Shown in pieces: positions 40,857-50,284 of a DNA stretch of 64,000 bases (position 1 is the stretch's first letter; each line of letters opens with the position of its first letter). Both the position numbers and the translations under genes were made by a program. Under the pieces are notes generated by a model. That model was not told the origin of the DNA and did not search any database. It saw only the letters and a program-made list of their open reading frames with translations. This DNA is from Chryseobacterium edaphi (GTDB taxonomy: Bacteria; Bacteroidota; Bacteroidia; Flavobacteriales; Weeksellaceae), in the NCBI RefSeq assembly GCF_025628985.1, contig NZ_JAOTEM010000001.1:186001-250000 (forward strand), in the 5' to 3' direction.

Positions 40857-41474
40857 TTATAAAGTACAAATCTCAACTTCAATATTTTCCTTCGCCTGAT
40901 TTTCATATCTATTCCTAAACTCCTCAGTTTTGAAAATATTTTCAAGCTCAATAAAATGCTTCAAAACCTTTTTTCTTCCAGGTTTATAAAGCAAATCGGG
41001 ATAAATTGAATATTCTTTTCTGATTTTTTTAGTATATTCTAAGTAGGTTTTAAAATCTTTCCCTAAGACAGACAAATCAGCATCCAATAAATAATTGATG
41101 TCACTTTTTTCGGATTGTTGATGAGATTTTGTTGCTAAAATTTGCTCTGAGATTTCTGCAATATCAGTTTCATTTAAACCTAACTTTTGAAGTCTTGATT
41201 CTGCAAATTCTGCACTTTTCTCTTCATTCAGCTTTGAAGTTGCATCGTAAATCACGTCATGATAAAAAACTGAAAAAGAAATAGTATTAAAATTCAGGAT
41301 TTTATTTTTCACCAATTCCAATTCAGAAAACATATTCTCAAGATGTTGCAGGTTGTGATAATGCCGTCCTTTTTCAGAATATTTCTTTTCAATTTCTGTC
41401 CAAAGATTTTCAATGAAAATATGATCTTCATTAAATTGAAGACAGAGGTTGATGAAATTTTCTTTAAGGCTCAT
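40857..41474 (-). CDS. HD-domain family hydrolase
   Basis: 205 residues, cytosolic. The opening RHYHNLQHLENMF and FSVFYHDVIYDATSK give the H...HD metal-binding pattern, and the later TKSHQQSEKSDINYLLDADLSVLG and LEYTKKIRKEYSIYPDLLYKPGRKKVLKHF match the 'predicted metal-dependent phosphohydrolase, HD superfamily' proteins of Bacteroidota. The substrate is unknown. It ends 31 bases after the rightward GLPGLI gene and lies 30 bp after the rhodanese gene on the same strand. Confidence 0.85.
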   Translation of the reverse strand: MSLKENFINLCLQFNEDHIFIENLWTEIEKKYSEKGRHYHNLQHLENMFSELELVKNKILNFNTISFSVFYHDVIYDATSKLNEEKSAEFAESRLQKLGLNETDIAEISEQILATKSHQQSEKSDINYLLDADLSVLGKDFKTYLEYTKKIRKEYSIYPDLLYKPGRKKVLKHFIELENIFKTEEFRNRYENQAKENIEVEICTL

Positions 41475-41498
41475 GATTAATAGATTTTAAATAAAAAA

Positions 41499-41519
41499 AG
41501 GAACTTAAAAAGTTCCTTG
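41499..41519 (-). terminator. Terminator overlapping the 3' end of the rhodanese gene
   Basis: On the minus strand AAGGAACTT and AAGTTCCTT pair around a TTT loop, followed by a T tract. The stem includes the last codons of the gene. Confidence 0.72.
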
Positions 41520-41804
41520 ATTTGCTTCCAGATTTGCCTTTAATTCAGCCCAGCCTCCGCCATTGTAACCGTCTTTTAATCCCTGAGATTCCAGAAAGTC
41601 TAAAGCTTTTCCGCTTCTATTTCCGCTTCTGCAAAATAGAATCACCGGCTTTTCGATCGACAAAATCTCTTCTTTTCTGTCTTCTACTTCCCCAAGAGGG
41701 ATATTTTGAGCACCTTCAATATTTCCGTCCATTTCCAATTCCATTGGCTCACGAACGTCGATTAATTCATAATTTCCTGATTTTATAACTTCTGATAAAG
41801 ACAT
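41505..41804 (-). CDS. Single-domain rhodanese-like protein
   Basis: 99 residues, cytosolic. It starts EVIKSGNYELIDVREPMELEMDGNIEGAQNIPLGEVEDR and has the active-site loop VILFCRSGNRSGKALDFLESQG, with Cys in CRSGNRSG. This is a complete single-domain sulfurtransferase of the PspE/GlpE type. The donor and acceptor are unknown. It reads leftward, divergent from queG. Confidence 0.9.
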   Translation of the reverse strand: MSLSEVIKSGNYELIDVREPMELEMDGNIEGAQNIPLGEVEDRKEEILSIEKPVILFCRSGNRSGKALDFLESQGLKDGYNGGGWAELKANLEANQGTF

Positions 41805-41891
41805 AGTATTTTATTATTTAGAGTTAAAACTGATAAAATGGATTATGAATTTTTCACAAATCCAAAGACCAACAAATTTATAAAATAATCT

Positions 41892-41899
41892 TAGTTTTG
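41892..41899 (+). promoter_or_regulatory. -7 promoter element of queG (TAGTTTTG)
   Basis: TAGTTTTG matches TAnnTTTG, 12 bp before the ATG at 41912. It includes the TTG at 41897 and so argues against that start. Confidence 0.5.
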
Positions 41900-41911
41900 C
41901 AATGTAAAATC

Positions 41912-42838
41912 ATGAATTCATCTGCAGAAAAATATTCACATTTAATTAAAGCCAAAGCCAAAAGTTTTGGTTTCCAGAATTGTGGTATTTCGAAAGCAGA
42001 TTTTCTCGAAGATGATGCGCGACATTTGGAAAAGTGGCTGAAAAATAGTTTCCATGGCGAGATGAAATACATGGAAAATCATTTCGACAAAAGACTAGAT
42101 CCTAGATTGCTGGTGGAAGGTTCAAAATCTGTGATTTCGCTTTCTTACAACTATTTTCCTGAAGAGAAGATTTCTACTTTAGAGAATTTTAAAATTTCAA
42201 AATATGCTTATGCTGAAGATTATCATGAAGTGATAAAAGAAATTCTTCGTGAAATGGTTGTCGAATTACAGGATGAAATCGGTGATTTTGGTTTTCGTGT
42301 TTTTGTAGATTCTGCTCCGGTTTTAGAAAGAAGCTGGGCAAAAAAATCAGGAATTGGTTGGGTAGGGAAGAATGCCAATTTAATTACAAAACAAAGTGGA
42401 TCATTCTATTTTTTAGCTGAAATCATCTGTGATCTGGAATTAATTGCTGATAACGAAACGACAGATCATTGCGGAAGCTGTCGGAAATGTATTGATGCCT
42501 GTCCCACAGATGCGATTGTTTCAGACAAAATTATTGACGGAAGTAAATGTATTTCTTATGCAACGATAGAACTGAAAGATGATATTCCTGATCATTTTAA
42601 AGATAAAATGGAGGACTGGATGTTTGGTTGCGATATTTGTCAGGATGTTTGTCCGTGGAATCGTTTTTCGGCTCCTAATCTTCAGAGCAGATTTAAGCCT
42701 AACGAATTTTTAAAAAACTTCAAAAAAGGAGAATGGAAAGAACTAACTCAGGAAATATTCTCAGAAATTTTCAGAAAATCTCCTGTGAAGAGAACGAAAT
42801 TTGCGGGATTGAAAAGAAATATTGAATTTTTAGACTGA
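41912..42838 (+). CDS. queG: Epoxyqueuosine reductase
   Basis: 308 residues from the ATG at 41912. Cobalamin-dependent enzyme that makes queuosine from epoxyqueuosine in the anticodon of GUN tRNAs. The catalytic region [23 protein letters not shown] carries the conserved Asp. Two 4Fe-4S sites are [16 protein letters not shown] and [13 protein letters not shown]. The length is complete. It is monocistronic, divergent from the rhodanese gene, with a weak terminator after it. Confidence 0.95.
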   Translation: MNSSAEKYSHLIKAKAKSFGFQNCGISKADFLEDDARHLEKWLKNSFHGEMKYMENHFDKRLDPRLLVEGSKSVISLSYNYFPEEKISTLENFKISKYAYAEDYHEVIKEILREMVVELQDEIGDFGFRVFVDSAPVLERSWAKKSGIGWVGKNANLITKQSGSFYFLAEIICDLELIADNETTDHCGSCRKCIDACPTDAIVSDKIIDGSKCISYATIELKDDIPDHFKDKMEDWMFGCDICQDVCPWNRFSAPNLQSRFKPNEFLKNFKKGEWKELTQEIFSEIFRKSPVKRTKFAGLKRNIEFLD

Positions 42839-43218
42839 TCTTAGATTTAAATTTAATCTAAATTTTTTGATTAAATATCCTTTTCGGAATTTTCGGTTCC
42901 AAAAATAAAGAGGGTTGTTGATCATGCCCTGAAGTTCTAGCTTCAAGGAGATTAAAAGAACATGATCTGTAAATTTAAAAAAGCCTTTCCAAAAAAAGAA
43001 AAAGATGACTTTTAGGAGATAAGATCTCTCAAAAAATCAACGTTTTTTTGGTACTCTTTTCGGCGCTGTTTTTACTCTTACTTTGAATCTTTTCTGAGAT
43101 TTCGTGTTTTTGTGCATATTTGTGAAAGTTTACTATCTAAATTTACTGATTTTTCCGATTAAAACAAATACTTTTACGAAAAATTGAAATTAAAATTCAT
43201 TAATCAATAATTAAAAAC
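42839..43218. other. Intergenic region between queG and the DUF2459 gene
   Basis: 380 bp. A weak terminator for queG is seen at 42841-42868 (TTAGATT/AATCTAA then ATTTTTT). The remainder has no ORF, repeat or strong promoter that I can support. Confidence 0.5.
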
Positions 43219-43902
43219 ATGAGTGCTAAAATTATATTGATCTACTTTTTAAAAACCTTAGGAATTATTCTGGGAATTGTCGTGCTGTATGTTCTTTTGG
43301 GATTGGCACTTCCTTTTATAGAAGTTTCAGCCAAAGATGATGGTGAGAAAAAGGAAATTCCCATTTACATTTATACCAACGGAGTTCATACAGATATTGT
43401 GATGCCTGTAAAAAATGATCTTTATGACTGGAGTTCTAAAATTCCTTTTGCCAATACAAAATCGAAAAAAACGGACTACAACTATATAGGAATCGGGTGG
43501 GGCGACAAAGGTTTTTATTTGGATACTCCGACTTGGGCCGACCTGAAATTCTCAACGGCATTTAAAGCTGCATTCTGGCTGAGCGAATCGGCAATGCACT
43601 GTTCATACTACAAAAAAATGACAGAAGCTGCAGATTGCAAAAAAATCATGATCAGCAAAAGTCAGTACAGAGAATTGGTAAAATTCGTTGATTCCAAATT
43701 TGACAAAGATGAAAACGGAAATTATGTATTAATTCCAACCAACGCGGTATATAGTGATAATGATGCTTTTTACGATGCACAGGGAAGATACAGTTTTCTC
43801 GATACCTGCAATACCTGGGCAAATAATGCATTAAAATCTGCAGGACAAAAAGCTGCACTTTGGACTCCGACAGATACAGGGATTTTCCAGCATTATAAAT
43901 AA
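43219..43902 (+). CDS. DUF2459 (TIGR02117) family protein
   Basis: 227 residues. An N-terminal hydrophobic segment (about 8-30, FLKTLGIILGIVVLYVLLGLALPF) anchors it in the membrane. It continues IPIYIYTNGVHTDIVMPVKNDLYDW and IGIGWGDKGFYLDTPTWADL, the TIGR02117/DUF2459 signatures. The family's role is unknown. It is followed after 2 bp by the L,D-transpeptidase gene, so the two are an operon and may act together on the cell envelope. Confidence 0.88.
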   Translation: MSAKIILIYFLKTLGIILGIVVLYVLLGLALPFIEVSAKDDGEKKEIPIYIYTNGVHTDIVMPVKNDLYDWSSKIPFANTKSKKTDYNYIGIGWGDKGFYLDTPTWADLKFSTAFKAAFWLSESAMHCSYYKKMTEAADCKKIMISKSQYRELVKFVDSKFDKDENGNYVLIPTNAVYSDNDAFYDAQGRYSFLDTCNTWANNALKSAGQKAALWTPTDTGIFQHYK

Positions 43903-43904
43903 GT

Positions 43905-44561
43905 ATGTTTAGAATATTCTATTTATTTTTCTTTGTATTCATTTTTTCGTCTTGCCAAAATGAGCCGAAAAAATCTGTCGGTTCTATCATTTTTGAGAAT
44001 AAAAATATAGAAGAAACAGACAAACCTGAATTAGATTTAGTCAAAACAAAAAAGCAAGCGGAGGAAGCGCTACAATTTTGCAAAAGCAAAAAGATGAATA
44101 CTGATTTCTGTGTTTTAATTGATATGAGTCTTCATTCCGGAGTGAATCGCTTTGTGGTATGGAATTTTAAAGAAAACAGAATTTCAGGTAAATATCTGGT
44201 TGGTCACGGTTGCGGTACAAATTCTTGGAGCAGCGATGAATCAAAAGAAAACCCGGAATTCAGCAATGAAGACGGAAGTCATCTTTCAGCGTTGGGGAAA
44301 TATCAATTGGGCGAGAGAGGTAGGAGTGATTGGGGGATTAACGTCAAATACCTTATGCACGGTTTGGAAAATACCAACAGCAATGCTCTGAAAAGATTCA
44401 TCGTTTTTCATTCCTGGAATTTGATGAGTGATCAAGAGGTTTTCCCTAATGGTTCACCGGAAGGTTGGGGTTGTCCTACGATTTCAAATAACGCAATGAG
44501 AAAGATTGATCCTTTGATTGAAAAATCTGCGAAGCCGGTCTTGATGTGGATTTATAAGTGA
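43905..44561 (+). CDS. Murein L,D-transpeptidase catalytic-domain lipoprotein
   Basis: 218 residues. Signal peptide with FSS-C (Cys17). It belongs to the 'murein L,D-transpeptidase catalytic domain family': FCVLIDMSLHSGVNRFVVWNF, YLVGHGCGTNSW, SALGKYQLGERGRSDWGINVKYLMHGLENTNSNALKRFIVFHSWN, then the catalytic GWGCPTISN with Cys. It probably crosslinks or modifies peptidoglycan in the periplasm. Its start follows the DUF2459 stop by 2 bp. Confidence 0.88.
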   Translation: MFRIFYLFFFVFIFSSCQNEPKKSVGSIIFENKNIEETDKPELDLVKTKKQAEEALQFCKSKKMNTDFCVLIDMSLHSGVNRFVVWNFKENRISGKYLVGHGCGTNSWSSDESKENPEFSNEDGSHLSALGKYQLGERGRSDWGINVKYLMHGLENTNSNALKRFIVFHSWNLMSDQEVFPNGSPEGWGCPTISNNAMRKIDPLIEKSAKPVLMWIYK

Positions 44562-44683
44562 TTTTTGACGATTACAAAAATGAGTGTTTTCGGTATCAAG
44601 AAACTATCAAAGAATATTGTTTTATTTCGTGATAAGATGAATAAAATAAAAATAGAAGAATTTCTAGAGGTATAATGTTTAAA

Positions 44684-45025
44684 TTAAACCAAAAACTTTT
44701 TCTTCCATTTTGCTAAAGTATTTCTGCTTATCTTAAAATGTTTAGATACTTGAGTGTTATTTAAATTATGTTTTTTTTGATAATCAAGTATTTCTAAGAT
44801 CGCGGGCTTATCGTAACATCTATGTTTCTGATTAAGAGAAAAAGTTGTTTCACTATGTAGAGAGAATATAATTTTATTAAGTCTTATAATGTCTGTCGCA
44901 GAAAGTTTATCTTTTGACAATATTTTGATGCAATATTGTTGCTTTTCTGGATATTTTAAGTGTATAATATCCATATAGATCTTTTTGTAATCCGGACCCG
45001 ATGATTGATTATTTTTTTTCATCAT
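44684..45025 (-). CDS. Small transposase-like HTH protein
   Basis: 113 residues from the ATG at 45023-45025; the open frame begins three codons earlier at TTG. The N-terminus reads YKKIYMDIIHLKYPEKQQYCIKILSKDKLSATDIIRLNKIIF, and a C-terminal HTH reads YDKPAILEILDYQKKHNLNNTQVSKHFKISRNTLAKWKKKF. It resembles IS3 OrfA-type HTH proteins but has no partner catalytic domain. Together with the overlapping upstream gene it forms a pair I have seen repeated in Chryseobacterium genomes; their function is unknown. The overlap is about 17 bp, implying coupled translation. Confidence 0.75.
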   Translation of the reverse strand: MMKKNNQSSGPDYKKIYMDIIHLKYPEKQQYCIKILSKDKLSATDIIRLNKIIFSLHSETTFSLNQKHRCYDKPAILEILDYQKKHNLNNTQVSKHFKISRNTLAKWKKKFLV

Positions 45026-45446
45026 ATTTGTCAATCCATTTGTATAAAGTTGTTTTTGGGATACGATATTCTTCGATTATTTGCTTCTTCGTTTTTTGTC
45101 CTGTCTGTATCTGTTCCAAAAGAAAACGGATGATTTCAAAAGTATAAATATGCTTTCTGAATTTTGGCAATATTGATTGCTTTTCTTTAATAACATTGTA
45201 GTTACTGTTGGCAGGAGGTGCATACAAAATCAGATGTTGAGAGTAAAGTCTGAAAAAATCATATTCTAACAATTTGCTCCATCTGAGCAAAGTCTCTGTA
45301 TCCAGGCTTGAAGATTTGTACATTTGTGTGATCTCTTCTTCAGTAGAATTTAAAAATTTACAGATTCTTGACATTCCAATATCTCTGTCTGACACTCTCT
45401 GTCTGATTAAATTTCCTATAACAATATCTTTAAAGTCTGTACTCAT
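45009..45446 (-). CDS. Transposase-like HTH protein, upstream member of the pair
   Basis: 145 residues. The first part is MSTDFKDIVIGNLIRQRVSDRDIGMSRICKFLNSTEEEITQMYKSSSLDTETLLRWSKLLEYDFFRLYSQHLILYAP. The C-terminal HTH is TFEIIRFLLEQIQTGQKTKKQIIEEYRIPKTTLYKWIDKYDEKK. It has the look of a domesticated transposase OrfA used as regulator. No catalytic DDE partner is adjacent, nor inverted repeats bounding the pair in the way of an IS. Confidence 0.75.
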   Translation of the reverse strand: MSTDFKDIVIGNLIRQRVSDRDIGMSRICKFLNSTEEEITQMYKSSSLDTETLLRWSKLLEYDFFRLYSQHLILYAPPANSNYNVIKEKQSILPKFRKHIYTFEIIRFLLEQIQTGQKTKKQIIEEYRIPKTTLYKWIDKYDEKK

Positions 45447-45465
45447 AGCATATTTATTAATAAAA

Positions 45466-45588
45466 ATGAACCTTCAACATATCCGTACAACAAAATTTGC
45501 GATGCCTATGGAAATACTGTATGTTGAAGGCACGAAAGTAAAAGTATATAGTCAATACGAATTCACATCCGTTTTAATCTCTGCATAA
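45466..45588 (+). CDS. Possible 40-residue ORF, divergent from the HTH pair
   Basis: ATG at 45466, TAA at 45586-45588: MNLQHIRTTKFAMPMEILYV... The start lies 20 bp from that of the HTH gene. Much of the frame is covered by the 60-bp inverted repeat CCTTCAACATA...TATGTTGAAGG, so it may be a by-product of the repeat rather than a gene. Confidence 0.3.
   Translation: MNLQHIRTTKFAMPMEILYVEGTKVKVYSQYEFTSVLISA
45471..45530. repeat. Inverted repeat CCTTCAACATA ... TATGTTGAAGG (60 bp)
   Basis: Perfect 11-bp arms with a 38-bp centre, directly upstream of the HTH pair. The arms share CTTCAAC with the CTTCAACCGAG family further on, but not the CCGAG half. Confidence 0.7.
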
Positions 45589-45593
45589 AATAA

Positions 45594-45647
45594 GCCTCCA
45601 ACATTGACACAAAATATGCATGAGAAGATTGTATGTCTGCTGGAGGC
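45594..45647. repeat. Inverted repeat GCCTCCAACA ... TGCTGGAGGC (54 bp)
   Basis: Arms of 10 bp with one mismatch and a 34-bp centre, 64 bp beyond the previous repeat. Organisation (short GC arms, long AT core) is like the other repeats in this region. Confidence 0.55.
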
Positions 45648-45811
45648 ATGAAACTTACCAAAGGAAAGCTTCATTTCTCATCAATTGAGTTTTAATGATT
45701 TTGTAACAAACCAAAAATCACTATTATGATGGTCATTAGTTATTCTTTAATATCTTTTTTCAAAAGTTACAGTACTTTATATTAAAATTTTATTATAAAT
45801 AATATTTTAAA

Positions 45812-45870
45812 CTTCAACCGAGCAAATCAATAAAAATGAAAGCTTAACACAACACAACTCTCGGTTGAAG
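45812..45870. repeat. CTTCAACCGAG inverted repeat, copy 1 (59 bp)
   Basis: Perfect 11-bp arms CTTCAACCGAG and CTCGGTTGAAG with a 37-bp A-rich centre. It lies downstream of the 46071-50111 adhesin genes. The other copies are upstream of them at 50225-50280 and 50508-50558. Confidence 0.85.
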
Positions 45871-46070
45871 ATAAAAAAGGGTTTTATAATCTAATCTGAC
45901 AAATAGTTAATAGTAAAAAAATTAATAATTGTTTGCCAGAGAATATTTCTATTACAGGTCTTTTACGAAGAGATAATTCTTGATCGTCACTATTATTTTT
46001 CTAATTAATTTTTTAAATCTGACTCTTATTTTTTTTAAATTAAAATAATTATGCATGCAGCAAAATATTT

Positions 46071-46643
46071 TTAAGGTTTCCAGAACGACCATTTACTGCC
46101 ATTATAAACAGCGAGGCGTTTTGCTCCGGCTTTATTCACATAAACCATCATTCCTGGTGATGGGGTAGGAATGTTATTTACATCACTTACTGTCGGCAAA
46201 ACCATCGCCCTTGTCGTGGATTCTAATACTATGACACCATCATTAATACTTGTGGTATTCGCTCCAATAATGGTTTTCGCTTCGTCAGGTTCCGGTACCT
46301 GTGCCGATGTTGGCTGAATTGCTAATGCATTGGTGATGTCTGCTCCCTGCCCACTTATATCTACCCAGCCTCCGGAACCCGGTGCAGTGTTTCCGTTATA
46401 AAACTTTACTCTTGCATCGGTGGGAATACTTGCGTCCAGGATAATTGAGCCTTGAGTGGGTGTTGTTGTTTTTGCTCTCACATAAGGTAAAATAACACCT
46501 TTATTATTGGTATTGGCAAATTCTAATAAGACAGAAGTTTTATCAGTTGCAGTTCCTACCGCACCTCCTATGAGAACCTGTGAAAAGGTATTTCCTGAAA
46601 GTGAAAATGCGATTATTACGATAATATTTTTAAGTGAATTCAT
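46071..46643 (-). CDS. Small exported surface protein, unknown function
   Basis: 190 residues. Signal peptide (cut after NTFS), then beta-rich sequence. The C-terminal 60 residues (TTRAMVLPTVSDVNNIPTPSPGMMVYVNKAGAKRLAVYNGSKWSFW) resemble the end of the neighbouring 1119-residue protein (PQEGMMVYDLFSKCLKIYSDAAWSCF). Such 'GMMVYxxxxxxLxxYxGxxW' endings are frequent on Bacteroidota surface proteins. It is about 110 bp after the large adhesin gene on the same strand and may be its co-transcribed partner. Confidence 0.7.
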   Translation of the reverse strand: MNSLKNIIVIIAFSLSGNTFSQVLIGGAVGTATDKTSVLLEFANTNNKGVILPYVRAKTTTPTQGSIILDASIPTDARVKFYNGNTAPGSGGWVDISGQGADITNALAIQPTSAQVPEPDEAKTIIGANTTSINDGVIVLESTTRAMVLPTVSDVNNIPTPSPGMMVYVNKAGAKRLAVYNGSKWSFWKP

Positions 46644-46751
46644 CTTTGTTAATTATAAATTATTTAAAAATGTTTGAGAAAGTACCTGACAGTCATCAAT
46701 AATGTACTTCCTAAACATTTGTTACAGCATACTGTGTCCGTTCTACAAAAT

Positions 46752-49700
46752 TTACGGACAAGCTGGAGTTGAGAAACAGCTCCATGCAGCATCTGAGTAA
46801 ATCTTCAAACATTTGCTGAATAAATCATATACCATCATTCCTTCCTGTGGATTCGTAATTTTATTGAGATGATTTGCAGCACTTGTTTGTGCGGGATCCG
46901 AGGTCATTCTCGTTATCACAAATCCTTTAGTGTTCGACTCCAACACAGTATGCGCAGAAGTTCTTATCATTGGCCAGTTACCGTTTTCTGCTCCCGCTCT
47001 TTTCAACAAGGTAATACCGTGGTTTGTTGGTATCCCTAGTGTTGAAGTATTGGGATTATTGTAACAAGCGCATGCATTGATTAAATTATTTAAAGAACTT
47101 CCTGATCCTTGACCGATATCGCTTCCCAAATCTGCTGAACCTCCGGAATTTACCAAATTAGGAACTCCTAAACTAGTTCCGGATGTGTTTCCAACGCCAT
47201 TGTTAGGTGATGGTAAATTAGTATTGATGCTTCCATCTGCATTTAACTGTGTAGATAAAATATTTTCATCGCCTTCAATTGCGTCCGAACAACCGTCATT
47301 ATCAGAATCTAAATCTAAATAATCCGGTGCTCCGTCATTATCTGTGTCCATTGGCAAGACAGCACAGACTTTTAGAGGTGATAAATTGTTGGTATTATTG
47401 TTGGTCCACATTTTAAGCGTTATTGAAGTGACAGGCTGTGTAGTGCGTATCTCAAAAGGTTGATTGGCAGTTGCTGCGGGATCAAACCTTATTTCGCTTC
47501 CTGTGTTTGATATAACATTTATTCCTGTACTATTCACTATGATGAATCCTCCTGCAGCCGTTAACCTCCAGCTATCAGCAGCATTGAAAGGACCAAAACT
47601 TTGTACATGCTCAGATATTCGTACCATGGTAGGTTTCGTAAAATTAATCACATACTGCATATACTCGCTTTCATTTCCTGTGCCGCTTGTAGCATTAATT
47701 CCTAAAGAAACATCACCACTACTGTTTCCTTTCGGTGCAGTAAAACTTGATATTTCAGTAGAGGAAACACCGTTTTTTGTAAAAACTGCAGTATAATTTA
47801 CAGAATAACTTCCTGCCCCGTTGCTGTTAAGTGTCAGGGGTGTTGTGATATTGGGATTGCTGTCACTAATTCCTGACCAATCTAAACATTTAATTTGTTC
47901 GTTGAATTCTACTGAATCAGGAATCCCGTCATTATCATCATCTATATCGCAGACATTACCATTTCCGTCACTATCGGTGTCTACAAAATTAGGTGAGCTA
48001 CTGTCGCAAAGATTATTAAAAGGAATTGTGGCCGATGCTGTATTAGAGCTTTTTATACCTGCGTTATCTGTTACTTGATAGAGAATAACCACATTGCCTA
48101 CACCTGTAAAAGAAGGATCTACTAAAATTTGTTGTGTTGGGTTACCTGTAGAAGTTGCTGGTACAGTAATTCCGACTGAAGGAAATGTTCCTGAAGTATA
48201 ATTATTACCGTTAATTGTTATTGAACTAATCCCTGTAGGAAATGCAGTGATAGTTATTGAAGTTATTATTCCGCCATTTAGATCCGTACCACTAAACACA
48301 CTTGCAGGGACAATTGCACTATTAGATCCTTCAGGATTAAGAATAGTAGATGAGGTATTGTTGTTTGCAGTAGGTCTTTCATCTATTCCAAAGTTGACGT
48401 TGGTAAGACCTGAAGTCGGAGTACCAAGAGGAATAATTCCATTGACTGTTCCGTCATTACCTGTTGTTGTACCAATATTTTCACCGACAGAAGTCCAGTT
48501 ATTGGGTAGTATTGACGTGGGAAGCATTGTGGAACCTATTACAGGATTAGCCGTGGTAAGAACAATAGTGTATCCCATTCCTAACAAACCTGATAATGCA
48601 TATGTTCCATTTAAATTAACAGGAACCACTTGTGATACTGCTCCGGTTGTGGTATTGTAAAGAACTGCGTTTACTCCACCAGCATTAGTTCCTATTCCGT
48701 TAACCGTATTGTCTGAAAGTCCGTTAATATCATTAAATACATTTCCGCTTGCGATTATAGCACATGATCTAATTACTGTAGCATCATTTGCTATAGATGT
48801 ACTGGGGTCGTTGGAAACAATTTCATCATTCGGTAAATTTAAAGATTCTACTCCGGTATATTTTACAAATGCTTGGTTGGTAAGAACTGATCCGTTAGTA
48901 GATGCAGTACAATTTAAAACTATTGTAGCCGTTTCTCCTTTTAGGATCTGTCCAGAAAGTCCTGTAGGTGATTTTACATCTATCCCATTTGCCAGCGCTG
49001 TAGCTGTGAGTCCCGGTATTGCTGTTCCGTTTAATGTTCCTGAAACTAATGTGATCCCAGAAGGTAAGGCATCAATTAATTTTGTAGTAATTGCATGGAA
49101 AGATCCTGTGTTCTGAATAGTAATAGTATAGATAATAGTAGATGTTGTAGGATCACAATTAATCGTTGCAGCTTTATTTACCACTAAATTGGGAGTAGGT
49201 GCTGCACAGGAAGCAAAATCCGAAGATGGAAAATTAGTAGACCCTAAATCGTTTTCCACACCAGTAGTTGTATTGATATTACTTGTGCCATTTAGACCTC
49301 CTACAATAAAATTACCATCGGTTAAAAATCCAACAGATGACGGAGCAGAGGTTAGATTAGCAAATTTTTGTCCTGTGATAGTACTTGTAGAAGTTCCTGA
49401 TCCCGCAAGTCCTAAATAAACACCTGCTGAATTGTAGGATCCCGGAAAAATAGCCAAGATGTTAGCTGAGCTAAATGCACCTGTAAGATTTCCTAATCCA
49501 TCAAAGGCAATATCTCCACCTCCATAGCTTGAAACAGTTGATCCGACAGTTGGTTCAAAGAGAACACCAATATCTATTGCTGCTACAGAAGGAGTAGAGG
49601 GATTAAATTTATATAGATGATTATTACCGGAGTTATGAAAATAAATATTTCCATCTGCCGGATTATATGCTGCTTTATTAATATTTTGTACACCACTAAT

Positions 49701-50111
49701 ACCTGCAAATGTGGCAACGGTAGTACCATAAGTACTATTATTTAGATTATATGAAAATATTTTAGGAAGACTATTTGGGGCAACTGTTCCGATTCCTCTA
49801 TTGCAAAACCAAATAATATTGTTGGGTATATCCAGCCCAAAAGCGCTGGTTGCAGGAGTGCCTCCCGCGTTTACTTCTGCTAATGCAGCTCCTCCCGCAA
49901 ATAAATTTTGAACCCTAAGAGTAACAGCTTCTGTAGTAGTATTCATTAAATATAAGCCCTGTTGGACAGCTGCTGCCTGATTTGCGGGCGTTGTAATTGC
50001 GCTACCATTCACTGCATAAAGCTGACCTGGCGTACAGGATTGTGCATTCAATGTTGGGTGACTCCAGAGGAATACAACCCAAAAATATAACCATTTGTAT
50101 TTTTTTATCAT
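46752..50111 (-). CDS. Large secreted adhesin with DUF11, SdrD-B and thrombospondin type-3 repeats
   Basis: 1119 residues from the ATG at 50109-50111. Signal peptide (cut near LNAQS). A propeller-like first part (about 30-300) is followed by a DUF11 domain (about 310-450: VVNKAATINCDPTTSTIIYTITIQNTGSFHAITTKLIDALPSGITLV). An SdrD-B-like stretch is SGNVFNDINGLSDNTVNGIG. Two sets of calcium-binding TSP3 repeats read DTDSDGNGNVCDIDDDNDGIPD and DTDNDGAPDYLDLDSDNDGCSDAIEGDE. The C-terminus has the GMMVYDLF...W fold rather than a T9SS domain. It is probably surface-exposed or secreted and adhesive. Inverted repeats flank the gene pair on both sides. Confidence 0.82.
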   Translation of the reverse strand: MIKKYKWLYFWVVFLWSHPTLNAQSCTPGQLYAVNGSAITTPANQAAAVQQGLYLMNTTTEAVTLRVQNLFAGGAALAEVNAGGTPATSAFGLDIPNNIIWFCNRGIGTVAPNSLPKIFSYNLNNSTYGTTVATFAGISGVQNINKAAYNPADGNIYFHNSGNNHLYKFNPSTPSVAAIDIGVLFEPTVGSTVSSYGGGDIAFDGLGNLTGAFSSANILAIFPGSYNSAGVYLGLAGSGTSTSTITGQKFANLTSAPSSVGFLTDGNFIVGGLNGTSNINTTTGVENDLGSTNFPSSDFASCAAPTPNLVVNKAATINCDPTTSTIIYTITIQNTGSFHAITTKLIDALPSGITLVSGTLNGTAIPGLTATALANGIDVKSPTGLSGQILKGETATIVLNCTASTNGSVLTNQAFVKYTGVESLNLPNDEIVSNDPSTSIANDATVIRSCAIIASGNVFNDINGLSDNTVNGIGTNAGGVNAVLYNTTTGAVSQVVPVNLNGTYALSGLLGMGYTIVLTTANPVIGSTMLPTSILPNNWTSVGENIGTTTGNDGTVNGIIPLGTPTSGLTNVNFGIDERPTANNNTSSTILNPEGSNSAIVPASVFSGTDLNGGIITSITITAFPTGISSITINGNNYTSGTFPSVGITVPATSTGNPTQQILVDPSFTGVGNVVILYQVTDNAGIKSSNTASATIPFNNLCDSSSPNFVDTDSDGNGNVCDIDDDNDGIPDSVEFNEQIKCLDWSGISDSNPNITTPLTLNSNGAGSYSVNYTAVFTKNGVSSTEISSFTAPKGNSSGDVSLGINATSGTGNESEYMQYVINFTKPTMVRISEHVQSFGPFNAADSWRLTAAGGFIIVNSTGINVISNTGSEIRFDPAATANQPFEIRTTQPVTSITLKMWTNNNTNNLSPLKVCAVLPMDTDNDGAPDYLDLDSDNDGCSDAIEGDENILSTQLNADGSINTNLPSPNNGVGNTSGTSLGVPNLVNSGGSADLGSDIGQGSGSSLNNLINACACYNNPNTSTLGIPTNHGITLLKRAGAENGNWPMIRTSAHTVLESNTKGFVITRMTSDPAQTSAANHLNKITNPQEGMMVYDLFSKCLKIYSDAAWSCFSTPACP

Positions 50112-50224
50112 ATGACAAGTTTTCAAGTATTATGCAGAAAAAATTATATTTTAAAAACAACTAACTCAACTGCTTGGAGAAAAAAGCTGTAGTCTTAAAA
50201 ACATCTTCCGTAACTTTTCTAAAA

Positions 50225-50280
50225 CTTCAACCGAGAAAACAGCAGATGAAAAGTAAAAACGCACCATTACTCGGTTGAAG
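50225..50280. repeat. CTTCAACCGAG inverted repeat, copy 2 (56 bp)
   Basis: Perfect 11-bp arms, 34-bp A-rich centre of different sequence from copies 1 and 3. It ends 5 bp before the 62-residue ORF at 50285. Confidence 0.87.
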
Positions 50281-50284
50281 AATA

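Noticed and set aside
42839..43218. Regulatory RNA or riboswitch in the gap before the DUF2459 gene
   Set aside because: No conserved riboswitch core or strong fold other than a weak queG terminator could be seen.
44684..45446. Complete insertion sequence
   Set aside because: Only HTH proteins are present, with no DDE/HUH catalytic domain, terminal repeats or target duplication.
47464..49419. Several plus-strand ORFs opposite the large adhesin
   Set aside because: They are antisense to a well-supported gene of biased composition, which creates long open antisense frames.
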